This document shows, in pieces, positions 42,403 through 50,010 of a stretch of DNA of 64,000 nucleotides. The DNA comes from Streptomyces sp. SID12501 (GTDB lineage: Bacteria; Actinomycetota; Actinomycetes; Streptomycetales; Streptomycetaceae). Position 1 is the stretch's first letter. The number at the start of each line of letters is the position of its first letter. Both the position numbers and the translations under genes were made by a program. The stretch spans positions 186,001 through 250,000 of the forward strand of contig NZ_JAAGLU010000004.1 of the NCBI RefSeq assembly GCF_010550245.1, given 5' to 3'. The notes below the pieces were generated by a model. That model did not search any database. It saw nothing but the letters and a program-made list of their open reading frames with translations, and was not told the origin of the DNA.

Positions 42403-43398
42403 ATGGTACGAGACCACGGTTTCCACCCGGTCCGGATCAAGCGGATCGTCCAGGAGACAGCCGACACGCGCACGTACGTACTCGACGCTCCCTTCCCCTA
42501 TCGCGCCGGACAGTTCCTGACGGTGCGAGCGTGCGGCACCCTGCGCAGCTACTCGATGTCGAGCTCCCCGGACACCGACAGCGAGTTGACGACCACGGTG
42601 AAGCGCGTCCCGGGCGGTCTGGTGTCGAACTGGATGCACGACCACCTCGCACCCGGCGACCTCATCGAGACCACGTCCCCGGCAGGCGTGTTCTGTCTGC
42701 GCGAGGGGACGACGCCGCTGGTCGCGCTCTGCGGAGGCAGCGGGGTCACACCCGTCCTGTCCCTCGCGAAGACCGCGCTGGCCACCACCGGACGGCGGGT
42801 ACGGGTACTGGCCGCCAACCGGGACGCGGACTCGGTCATCTTCGGCGACACGCTGGCCGAGCTGGTGAAACAGCACCCTGACCACTTCGAGGTCCGTCAC
42901 CATCTCGACGACCGGCAGGGTCTCGTGACCGGGGCCGAGGTAAGGGAGTTCGTGGGCGCCGACCTGGGCGCGGACTTCTACCTCTGCGGGCCCGCGCCCT
43001 TCATGGCGCTCGCCGAGAACACGCTTCTCTCGGACGGTGTCCGGTCCGGGCAGATCGTCGTTGAGCGCTTCTCGGTGCCGGGTCCGACGGTCGAGGAGTC
43101 CATCAGCACGCTGTTGCCCGGTGGCGGCACGGTCACCATCGCTCTCGCCGGAAAGCGCCGCACCGTCGACCAGCATCCCCGCGAGTCACTGCTGGAGAGC
43201 GCCCGCCGGGCCGGTCTCATGCCGCCCTTCTCCTGCGAGATGGGCAACTGCGGCACCTGTATCGCCCGACTCACCGAGGGCGAGGCCAAGATGCGCGTCA
43301 ACCACGCCCTCGACGACGAAGAGGTCGCCGAGGGCTGGGTGCTGACGTGCCAGGGCGAACCGGTGACCCCGCACGTCACGGTCGAGTACGAGAGCTGA
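42403..43398 (+). CDS. KshB-like FAD/NAD(P)H/2Fe-2S oxygenase reductase
   Basis: The 331-residue electron-transfer protein has three domains. These are a ferredoxin-reductase FAD domain (YRAGQFLTV, RSYSMSSSP), an NAD-binding domain (LCGGSGVTPVLS, FYLCGPAPFM), and a C-terminal plant-type ferredoxin with FSCEMGNCGTCIARL and a last Cys in VLTCQGEP. This order is that of KshB/HmpA-type reductases, which feed electrons to Rieske oxygenases. The only Rieske oxygenase in the window is at 59790, also next to the same type of operator. It starts a three-gene operon. Confidence 0.88.
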   Translation: MVRDHGFHPVRIKRIVQETADTRTYVLDAPFPYRAGQFLTVRACGTLRSYSMSSSPDTDSELTTTVKRVPGGLVSNWMHDHLAPGDLIETTSPAGVFCLREGTTPLVALCGGSGVTPVLSLAKTALATTGRRVRVLAANRDADSVIFGDTLAELVKQHPDHFEVRHHLDDRQGLVTGAEVREFVGADLGADFYLCGPAPFMALAENTLLSDGVRSGQIVVERFSVPGPTVEESISTLLPGGGTVTIALAGKRRTVDQHPRESLLESARRAGLMPPFSCEMGNCGTCIARLTEGEAKMRVNHALDDEEVAEGWVLTCQGEPVTPHVTVEYES

Positions 43399-43455
43399 GC
43401 CCGAGAACCGAGTCCGGGAACCGAAGTCCGCGCCCCACCGACCGAAGAGGCACAC

Positions 43456-44178
43456 ATGGTTGATCTCGAACTCGAACTGGACGAGGGCCTGGCGGTCATC
43501 ACCATCAACCGCCCGCACGCCCGCAACGCCATCGCGCCGGCCACCATGGACGAGCTGGACCAGGCCCTCGACGCGGCGGCGGACGCCCGGGCCCTGGTCA
43601 TCACGGGCGCCGGCGACAGGGCGTTCGTGTCGGGCGGCGACCTCAAGGAACTCGCCGCGATCCGCACCGAGGACGAGGCGCTGGCGATGGCCCTGCGGAT
43701 GCGCGGCGTCTGCGACCGGCTGGCCGCCTTCCCCGGCCCGGTGATCGCCGCCCTCAACGGGCACGCGTTCGGCGGGGGCGCCGAGGTCGCGGTGGCCGCC
43801 GACATCCGGATCGCGGCCGACGACATCAGGATCGGCTTCAACCAGAAGGCCCTGGCGATCATGCCCGCGTGGGGCGGCGCCGAACGCCTGGCCGCACTGG
43901 TCGGCAGGGGCCGGGCACTCCTGCTCGCCGGCACCGCGCAGATACTCGACGCGCCGGAGGCCGAACGCCTCGGCCTGGTGGACCGGGTGCTGCCCCGGGC
44001 CGCCTTCGAGGAGGGCTGGCGCACGCTGGCCCGACAGCTCGCCACCCGCCCCGCACAGGAGATCAAGCGGGTGGTGTCGGGGAACCTGACGGCGGACGAG
44101 GCGGCCCGCGCCTTCGCCCGACTGTGGGTCTCCGACGAGCACTGGCAGGCAGCGGAAAGGGTGATGTCCCGTGGATGA
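43456..44178 (+). CDS. Enoyl-CoA hydratase/isomerase-family protein
   Basis: The 240-residue crotonase has NRPHARNAIAP, DRAFVSGGDLKE and HAFGGGAEVAVAADIR with the first Glu. The second catalytic Glu is replaced by Gln in GFNQKALAIMPAWGG. This pattern is shared with crotonases related to ethylmalonyl-/methylmalonyl-CoA decarboxylases, so decarboxylation is an alternative to hydration. It lies between the reductase and the hydrolase-like gene, overlapping the latter by eight bases. Confidence 0.78.
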   Translation: MVDLELELDEGLAVITINRPHARNAIAPATMDELDQALDAAADARALVITGAGDRAFVSGGDLKELAAIRTEDEALAMALRMRGVCDRLAAFPGPVIAALNGHAFGGGAEVAVAADIRIAADDIRIGFNQKALAIMPAWGGAERLAALVGRGRALLLAGTAQILDAPEAERLGLVDRVLPRAAFEEGWRTLARQLATRPAQEIKRVVSGNLTADEAARAFARLWVSDEHWQAAERVMSRG

Positions 44179-45064
44179 CACACGAGTTGAGACCGCAGAC
44201 GGAATCGTCGGCGAACACCGCGGCCTCGCACAGGCCTGGTCCGACGACTCCCCCACACCGACTGAACACCGCGCCACACAGACCGACTTGACGGACGTGC
44301 GCATCGAGGCGGGTGACGCGGCGGTCGACGCGGGTCAAGTAGGGTCCGTACGCGTCGAGTCGAGCCCGATCGGGCCGGTCGTGACCCCGCCGGACCCCAC
44401 CGATCTCGTGATCCTCCACCTGCACGGCGACCGGCACATCTCCGGCACCCCGGAGTCGGCGCTCGATCTGGCCGAGCGGCTCGCGCTGCGCACCGGAGCG
44501 GTGGTCGTCTGCCCGCGCTACCGCTCCTCGTTCCCGGGCGCCCTCGACGACGTGCACGCCGTGTACGACTCCTGCCGGGCCCGGGGTCCGGTGGCGCTGG
44601 CCGGGGAGCGGCTCGGCGCCGGGCTCGCGGCCTCGCTGCTGGTGCGGCTGCGGGACATGGGGGCGGCGGCGCCGCAGTGCGCGGTGTTCGGCTCGGCGCT
44701 GCTCGATCTGACCCTGGACGCGCCGAGCCTGCTGTTCAACGCGGCGGCCGAGCCCACCTTCGACCTCGACGAACTCCGGCTGCGAACCGCCCTCTACGCG
44801 GCCGGCACCGAACCGTCAAACCCGTTGCTCAGCCCCCTGCACGCCAACCTGCACGGACTGCCGCCGGTCCAGTTGCTGGTCGCGGGCACCGATCCGCTGC
44901 TGGACGACTCGCTGGGATTCGCCGCCCGCGCGGCCCGTTCCGGGGTCGCCGTGGATCTGCGGGTGTGGGAGGACGCCGAGCGGTTGCGGACCGGGACGGT
45001 GGCGGCCATGGCCGGGTTCATCCGGGCGTGGACCCGATCAGAAGGGTCATCACGTCCCGCATGA
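44171..45064 (+). CDS. Alpha/beta-hydrolase-3 (HSL) homologue without catalytic Ser
   Basis: The 297-residue protein aligns with hormone-sensitive-lipase-type esterases. LHLHGDRH (about 83-89) is at the HGGG oxyanion site, VVVCPRYRSSFP follows, and VQLLVAGTDPLLDDS carries the Asp. The nucleophile elbow G-D-S-A-G reads G-E-R-L-G with Arg147 at the Ser position, and no His is seen where the triad His should be near the C-terminus. It is probably not an esterase. The first 65 residues are an acidic, poorly conserved extension. Its 3' end overlaps the converging TetR gene by 47 bases. Confidence 0.68.
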   Translation: MDDTRVETADGIVGEHRGLAQAWSDDSPTPTEHRATQTDLTDVRIEAGDAAVDAGQVGSVRVESSPIGPVVTPPDPTDLVILHLHGDRHISGTPESALDLAERLALRTGAVVVCPRYRSSFPGALDDVHAVYDSCRARGPVALAGERLGAGLAASLLVRLRDMGAAAPQCAVFGSALLDLTLDAPSLLFNAAAEPTFDLDELRLRTALYAAGTEPSNPLLSPLHANLHGLPPVQLLVAGTDPLLDDSLGFAARAARSGVAVDLRVWEDAERLRTGTVAAMAGFIRAWTRSEGSSRPA

Positions 45065-45587
45065 TCTCCGGGTAGTCGGACTGCTCGTCGTCCATCAGCC
45101 ACTGCAACTGCATCCCGTCGAGCATCGCGACCAGGGCACTCGCAGCCGCGCGCGGGGTGAGCCCGCTGGGCAGGCGGTCGCCGTATATCTCGGTCAGCTG
45201 GGCGACGGTGTTGTCCTGGATCGAGCGGTAGTGGTCGTGGAAGAACGCGTGGGAGGGATCACCGCCGATGATCCCCTCCGCCACCAGCACGCTGTGGATC
45301 TGGACGAGCCCGGCGTTCTGATGGTCGTAGGCGACGACTTCGGCGACCAGGCTCGGCAGGTCCTTGTCCAGGTGACCGGCGGCCAGATGCTCCCGAGCCA
45401 GGTCCTCCCGGCGCTGGAGCAGCGCGTGCAACAGGAGCTTCTTGCTGGGGAAGTAGTGCAGGACGCCCTGCCGGGTCAGCCCCGCCCGCTCGGCGACCGC
45501 GTCCATCGAGGCCCGTCTGTAGCCGCGCTCGGCGAACACTTCCAGGGCGGCACCCAGGATTTCCTCACGCCGGGCCGTCGTCTCCAC
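45018..45587 (-). CDS. TetR-family transcriptional regulator
   Basis: The 189-residue repressor has an N-terminal helix-turn-helix (about residues 8-55; REEILGAALEVFAERGYRRA, then LTRQGVLHYFPSKKLLLHAL) and a helical ligand-binding domain. It is the only TetR gene in the window, sits near its middle, and TetR dimers commonly bind palindromes of 15-17 bp, so it is the best candidate to bind the TGAGAATnnnATTCTCA sites. No strong copy of that site is found at its own promoter, so autoregulation is not supported. A strong hairpin insulates it from the upstream operon. Confidence 0.85.
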   Translation of the reverse strand: METTARREEILGAALEVFAERGYRRASMDAVAERAGLTRQGVLHYFPSKKLLLHALLQRREDLAREHLAAGHLDKDLPSLVAEVVAYDHQNAGLVQIHSVLVAEGIIGGDPSHAFFHDHYRSIQDNTVAQLTEIYGDRLPSGLTPRAAASALVAMLDGMQLQWLMDDEQSDYPEIMRDVMTLLIGSTPG

Positions 45588-45702
45588 GCGTCACCTTCTC
45601 CGCCGCCGGCACACCGATGTGCCGGTACGGTCACCACACCACACAAGTGCCTCCCGCGGCCACTGCCACAGGCCGGCCATTTCCGGGGCGGGGTACGCAC
45701 GA

Positions 45703-45749
45703 CACGACACGCCAACGCCCTCCTGACAGACGGGCGTTGGCGTGTCGTG
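45703..45749. terminator. Perfect 18-bp hairpin upstream of tetR
   Basis: CACGACACGCCAACGCCC (45703-45720) is perfectly complementary to GGGCGTTGGCGTGTCGTG (45732-45749), with an 11-base loop. It lies 29 bases beyond the stop of the leftward P450/ferredoxin/DUF1330 unit and should terminate it before the TetR gene. No T-tract is needed for many actinobacterial terminators. Confidence 0.7.
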
Positions 45750-45777
45750 AAGGAACGGCCGCGGTGACGGGCCGGGG

Positions 45778-46089
45778 TCAGCCGTTCCCGGCGGGCGGCT
45801 CGAACCCGGCGACGATCACCATGTTGGTGTCGGCCGCCGCGTGCCGCAGAGGCTTGGCCTTCTCGTACTCGGCGGACTCGTACCAGGCACGGGCCGCCTC
45901 CACCGACTCGAACTCGAGGACGATGGTCCGGTCACCGTGCCATTCGCCCTCCAGTTGCTGCGGCCCGTCGTCGACGGCGAGGATCGACGCGCCGCTCGCG
46001 ACCAGCGTCGCCCCGGCGGCGCGGGCGTAGACCTCCAGGCCCACCGGGTCCTTGATGGCCTCGGTGACGATGACGTATCCCTTGGGCAT
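45778..46089 (-). CDS. DUF1330-family protein
   Basis: The 103-residue protein has the dimeric alpha/beta-barrel (ferredoxin-like) fold of DUF1330: GYVIVTEAIKDPVGLEVYAR, VLEFESVEAARAWYES, and YEKAKPLRHAAADTNMVIV. The family has no established single function. It follows the ferredoxin gene by 35 bases and is the last gene of the P450 unit. Confidence 0.8.
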   Translation of the reverse strand: MPKGYVIVTEAIKDPVGLEVYARAAGATLVASGASILAVDDGPQQLEGEWHGDRTIVLEFESVEAARAWYESAEYEKAKPLRHAAADTNMVIVAGFEPPAGNG

Positions 46090-46124
46090 CTGCCTGTCCT
46101 CTCGGTTCACTGTGCGGGCCGGGC

Positions 46125-46313
46125 TCAGCTCAGCACGATGGCCCGCTCGGGGCAACTGCCGACAGCGGTGCGCACCGCGTTCTCGTGCTCGGCGGGAATT
46201 TCCGGCACCAGCACCTCGGCGTACCCGTCGTCGGTGAGGTCGAAGACCTCGGGGCACAGGGTCCAGCACACGCCGTGCCCCCGGCAGCGGTCCTCGTCCA
46301 CTGCGACCTTCAT
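46125..46313 (-). CDS. 3Fe-4S ferredoxin
   Basis: The 62-residue ferredoxin reads DRCRGHGVCWTLCPEVFDL at the N-terminus and GSCPERAIVLS at the end. His replaces the second cluster Cys, as in single-cluster 3Fe-4S ferredoxins that serve P450s; an additional Cys occurs at LCPEVF. It overlaps the P450 gene by four bases and should be its electron donor. Confidence 0.9.
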   Translation of the reverse strand: MKVAVDEDRCRGHGVCWTLCPEVFDLTDDGYAEVLVPEIPAEHENAVRTAVGSCPERAIVLS

Positions 46314-47596
46314 CGGGCGCGCCCCTCTGCGGGCGTGAACTCCAGGCCCAGGTGGGTCAGTCCGCGCAGGATGTACGTCGGCAGATACCGGTACCGGCGG
46401 GCGTCGGCGGGGCCGTGCACCGCCTCGGAGATCCTGATGTCGGCCGTACGGTCGAGGATGCGCTCGATGGCCACGCGGCCCTCGGCCCGGGCCAGGGGCG
46501 CGCCGGGGCAGGTGTGGACGCCGCGGCCGAACGCCAAGTGGTGGCGGGCGTTGGCCCGCGTGGCGTCGAAGGTCTGCGGGTCCTCGAAGTGGCGCGGGTC
46601 GCGATTCGCTGCGCCGTTCAGGACCATGAGCGTGGTGCCGGCCGGGATGTCGACCCCACCCACCGTGGCCGGTACGCGGGAGAGCCGGAAGTCGCCCTTG
46701 ATGGGGCTCTCCATCCGCAGCACCTCTTCGATGAAGTTCGGGATGCGGTCACGCTCGGCCCGCAACAGGGCCTGGATCTCGGGCTGTTCGGCGATGATCT
46801 GGAGCGCGTTGCCCAGCAGCCGGACGGTGGTCTCCTGGCCGGCCGCGAAGAGGTTGGTGGCGACGCGGGCGACGTCGGCGACGTCGGGGGTCGAGCCGTC
46901 GGGGAAGGTGGCGATGGCGAGGCCGGTGATCACGTCGTCGCCGGGTTCGCGGCGACGGTCCTCGACATACTCCGCGAACCGTTCGTACAGGTACTCCAGG
47001 GGCGTGTGCGTCATCTCGCCCTTGGTGCTGCCGACGCCCGCGTCGGAGTGCGGCCGGTTGAGTTTCTCGGCGAACTCGTCCCGGTCTGCCTCGGGTATGC
47101 CGAGCAGGTCGGTGATGACCCGCAGGGTGAAGGGGGCGGCGAAGGCGCCGATGAAGTCGCCCTCGCCCGCGGCCAGATACTCGTCCAGCTGGGCATCGGC
47201 GAGATGCCACATGGACGCCTCGTTCTCCTTGAGGCGCCTCGGCGTGATGAGCCGCATCAGCAGCCCGCGATGGGCCGTGTGCAGGGGCGGGTCGAACGTC
47301 GGCAGCTGGTCGCTCATGGGGAGTTCGTCCCGGTGGCGCTCGATCAGCTCGCTGACGTCGTCGCCCTCCAGCGGGACCGGGAACCCCGGGAAGGGCCCGG
47401 TCACCGACACGCACGAGGAGAACGTCTCGGCGTCACTGAAGACCTGCACGGCCTCGTCGTAGCCCGTCACCATCATCACGTCGTGATGGTTCTCGCGCTG
47501 TACGGGGCACTGGCCGCGCAGGGCCTCGAAGTACGGATACGGGTCCGCGACGGCCCCCTCGTCCCGGAAGAAGTCGATCGCCTCGAAGTCGTTCAC
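46310..47596 (-). CDS. Cytochrome P450
   Basis: The 428-residue monooxygenase has the heme-binding loop FGRGVHTCPG, the I-helix AGQETT, and EEVLRMESP with the K-helix E-x-x-R. It hydroxylates an organic substrate using electrons from the adjacent ferredoxin. I chose GTG 47596 (VNDFEAIDFF) because AAGGGAG lies about ten bases upstream; in-frame sequence to 47641 is also open. An operator variant lies at 47655-47671. The CYP family cannot be assigned by eye. Confidence 0.9.
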   Translation of the reverse strand: MNDFEAIDFFRDEGAVADPYPYFEALRGQCPVQRENHHDVMMVTGYDEAVQVFSDAETFSSCVSVTGPFPGFPVPLEGDDVSELIERHRDELPMSDQLPTFDPPLHTAHRGLLMRLITPRRLKENEASMWHLADAQLDEYLAAGEGDFIGAFAAPFTLRVITDLLGIPEADRDEFAEKLNRPHSDAGVGSTKGEMTHTPLEYLYERFAEYVEDRRREPGDDVITGLAIATFPDGSTPDVADVARVATNLFAAGQETTVRLLGNALQIIAEQPEIQALLRAERDRIPNFIEEVLRMESPIKGDFRLSRVPATVGGVDIPAGTTLMVLNGAANRDPRHFEDPQTFDATRANARHHLAFGRGVHTCPGAPLARAEGRVAIERILDRTADIRISEAVHGPADARRYRYLPTYILRGLTHLGLEFTPAEGRAR

Positions 47597-47654
47597 GGCC
47601 TGTACCGCTCCCTTCGTCGCCCTGACGGCAGACGATAGCAACGCTCACAAATAA

Positions 47655-47671
47655 TGAGAAGACCATTTCCA
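47655..47671. promoter_or_regulatory. 17-bp operator variant upstream of P450
   Basis: TGAGAAGACCATTTCCA fits the TGAGAA-k-nnn-rTTTCCA variant (compare 7423 and 24783). It lies 59 bases before the P450 start and 11 bases beyond the 3' end of the upstream dehydrogenase gene, giving the P450 unit its own promoter. Confidence 0.45.
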
Positions 47672-47681
47672 TCCAGGGGAA

Positions 47682-48536
47682 TCATCCTGGGACCCGCCTG
47701 GTGGAGATCAGCGGTCGGTCGATCCGCGCCATGACGGCGAGGGCGTCGTCGGCCGTTCGCATCACGGTCGAGCCCGCCGGAGTGCCGACTCCTTCGGCGA
47801 GGTCTGCCAGCAGTCGGGCGTCCTTGCGCAGCAGCGGTCCGCCGTGAACGGCGATCCGGTCGAGGGTGCCGCCGGCCGCGGCGACCCGGCCGAGCGCGAA
47901 GCTCGCCCCGCTGCCGTGCGCGAGGACGTCGGCGAGGCCGGCGGGGTCCACGTCGAGGGTGCGCCCGAGGGCGAGTACGTCGGCGGAGGTCGCCAGATTC
48001 GCCGTGAACAGGGCGTTGTTGAGCAGCTTGGCGACCTGCCCAGAGCCCAGCGGGCCCATGTGGACGACCGGATCGCCGTACGTCTCGAACACCCGCCGGC
48101 AGAACGCGACGGTCCCGGACTCGCCGCCGACCATCACCAGCAGCCGCCCCTCGGCCGCCGCCGCGCCGCCCCCGCTGACCGGCGCGTCGACCAGGGCGAC
48201 TCCGCGCAACCGGGCCCGGTCGGCGAGCCGACGGCAGGTGTCGGGGTGGACGGTGCTGTGCACGGCGATCACCCCGCCCTGCCGGAGCCCGGCGAGCACA
48301 CCCTCGTCACCGACGACGACCTCCTCGACGTCGGCGTCGTCACCGACACAGACGCACACCAGGTCACTGGCGGCGGCCAACTCGGCGGCGGAGACGGCAC
48401 GTTGAGCAGGCGTGCCGGCGAACGGGGTCAGCGAGGCGGGTCTTCTCGCCCACAACGTCGTCGGGAAACCGGCGTCGACGATACGCCGTGCCATGGGCCC
48501 GCCCTGACTCCCGAGCCCGATGAACCCCACACGCAT
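47682..48536 (-). CDS. 3-hydroxyisobutyrate dehydrogenase-family oxidoreductase
   Basis: The 284-residue beta-hydroxyacid dehydrogenase has the NAD motif GFIGLGSQGGPMA, the substrate loop DAPVSGGGAAAAEG and the catalytic Lys in GSGQVAKLLNN. It oxidises a short beta-hydroxy acid or reduces the semialdehyde, fitting late degradation of branched fragments. It is the last gene of the operon starting at 58202. Confidence 0.87.
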   Translation of the reverse strand: MRVGFIGLGSQGGPMARRIVDAGFPTTLWARRPASLTPFAGTPAQRAVSAAELAAASDLVCVCVGDDADVEEVVVGDEGVLAGLRQGGVIAVHSTVHPDTCRRLADRARLRGVALVDAPVSGGGAAAAEGRLLVMVGGESGTVAFCRRVFETYGDPVVHMGPLGSGQVAKLLNNALFTANLATSADVLALGRTLDVDPAGLADVLAHGSGASFALGRVAAAGGTLDRIAVHGGPLLRKDARLLADLAEGVGTPAGSTVMRTADDALAVMARIDRPLISTRRVPG

Positions 48537-49093
48537 CAGCCGGTCTCCTGCCCTGCCACTCCGGTGACGGTCGGCTCCTCCGTCTTCACGGCCCGTTCGG
48601 GACGCTCGGGCCGCCAGAACGTCGCCAGCAGCCCCGCCGTCGCCACCACGGCGACCCCGAGCGCGATGCCGCCCCCGGCCCAGCCGGTGACCTCGATGTC
48701 GGCAGCGTGGTCCACGGACACCTTGCCGGGCCCCAGTACCCCGAGCGCCAGGGAGATCGCGGCCAGCATCAGGACGTACTCGTAGCCGTCCTTGAACACG
48801 AAGAACCCGTTGGGCCGGTGGGCGAGGAGCCCCGCGACCAGCATCACCGAGACCACTGCCGCGCAGGCCAGCGGGGTGAACAGACCGAGGACCAGCAGCG
48901 CGCCCGCGCCCACCTCGGTGATCACGCTCATCCACGCCTGCAGCGTCCCGTGCCGCAGCCCGAGCCCGCCGAACCAACGGGCCGTGCCCTCGATCTTTCC
49001 GCCGCCCCGCCAGTGGTTGAGCCCGTGCGCGATCATGATGACGCCCAGGACCACTCTGACGACCAGCACCGCGACCGCTTCCGCGTTCGTCAA
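48536..49093 (-). CDS. DoxX-family membrane protein
   Basis: The 185-residue protein has four membrane helices, with LVVRVVLGVIMIAHGLNHW, a family motif, at the start and GTLQAWMSVITEVGAGALL next. DoxX proteins are linked to quinone- or thiol-dependent membrane redox. The TTG at 49093 has GGGGAGAG five bases upstream, which decides the start; an upstream GTG would overlap the hydrolase gene more deeply. The C-terminus is a soluble charged tail. Confidence 0.77.
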   Translation of the reverse strand: MTNAEAVAVLVVRVVLGVIMIAHGLNHWRGGGKIEGTARWFGGLGLRHGTLQAWMSVITEVGAGALLVLGLFTPLACAAVVSVMLVAGLLAHRPNGFFVFKDGYEYVLMLAAISLALGVLGPGKVSVDHAADIEVTGWAGGGIALGVAVVATAGLLATFWRPERPERAVKTEEPTVTGVAGQETG

Positions 49094-50010
49094 CTTGCTC
49101 TCCCCTGCTGCCGTTGGGCGACTTCCGCCGCCTCTGTCGCTGCCGCTTCTGCTACCTCGCGTGCGAGCACGCACTCCTCAACGAACGAGAGCACCTTGAG
49201 GTGATAGGCCAAAGACGTCAACCCAATGCTCAAGTTGTGTCCGCCGCCCGCCTGTTCGTCGACGGCGACCCGGGGCGACGCGGTGAACAGGGAGGCGATG
49301 TCGGCGAGCGCCGAGGGCCCCGAGCTCCACACCCGCTCGTGTTCGCCGAGCGTGTAGTGGACGGGGACGCGGATCAGGGGGGCGAGCTGGGGAAACGTGT
49401 CGATCCAGCTCCGGGCCACGACACCCTCGTACGCGGGCGAGCGCGAGGAGATACGGGCACCGCCGACCACGTCGTCGGCGTACAGACGCGACGGTTGCCA
49501 CAGCAGGTCGTGCACCCTGCTGTTCGGCGGCCGGTGCCGCCAGTCGCCGAGGATTCCGGCCGCGTCGTCGTGGTGGCGGCGTCCGGTGCCGGCGAGTTCC
49601 AGGCCGAGCAGTTCCGGGCCGCGCCGCTCGTCGGCCGCCATACGGACCCCGAGTTCGCTGCCGATGGAGTGCGCCCACACGAAGACGCCGGCCCCGCGCG
49701 GGCGGGCCGCGAGGAGTCGCTCCACAGCCCCGTAGGTGACGTCGACACGACGCTCGGGGGACGTGAACTCGTCGGCGTACGGGGCCGAACTGCCGTATCC
49801 CGGACGGTCGATGGCGATGACGGTGAAGCCGAGGGCCTCGCCGGTGCGCAGCAGGGACAGCCGGGGCCGGTCCGGGTAGTCGAAGTAGCCGGAGAAGGCG
49901 GCCCCGCCGTGCAGCGCGAGGACGACGGCGCGTGGTTGCCGTGCCTCGCGCAGCAGGGCCGATACGGGGATGCCGTCCACGTCGACGACGACGCGAGAGG
50001 CACCGGTCAT
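49090..50010 (-). CDS. Alpha/beta-hydrolase
   Basis: The 306-residue hydrolase has a complete-looking catalytic set: ALHGGAAFSG (oxyanion), the nucleophile in WAHSIGSELG, and a late His in GGGHNLS. DRPGYGSSAP is typical of the fold. It could hydrolyse a C-C bond, ester or thioester of an intermediate. It overlaps the DUF35-thiolase fusion by four bases and DoxX by four bases. Confidence 0.8.
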   Translation of the reverse strand: MTGASRVVVDVDGIPVSALLREARQPRAVVLALHGGAAFSGYFDYPDRPRLSLLRTGEALGFTVIAIDRPGYGSSAPYADEFTSPERRVDVTYGAVERLLAARPRGAGVFVWAHSIGSELGVRMAADERRGPELLGLELAGTGRRHHDDAAGILGDWRHRPPNSRVHDLLWQPSRLYADDVVGGARISSRSPAYEGVVARSWIDTFPQLAPLIRVPVHYTLGEHERVWSSGPSALADIASLFTASPRVAVDEQAGGGHNLSIGLTSLAYHLKVLSFVEECVLAREVAEAAATEAAEVAQRQQGRAS

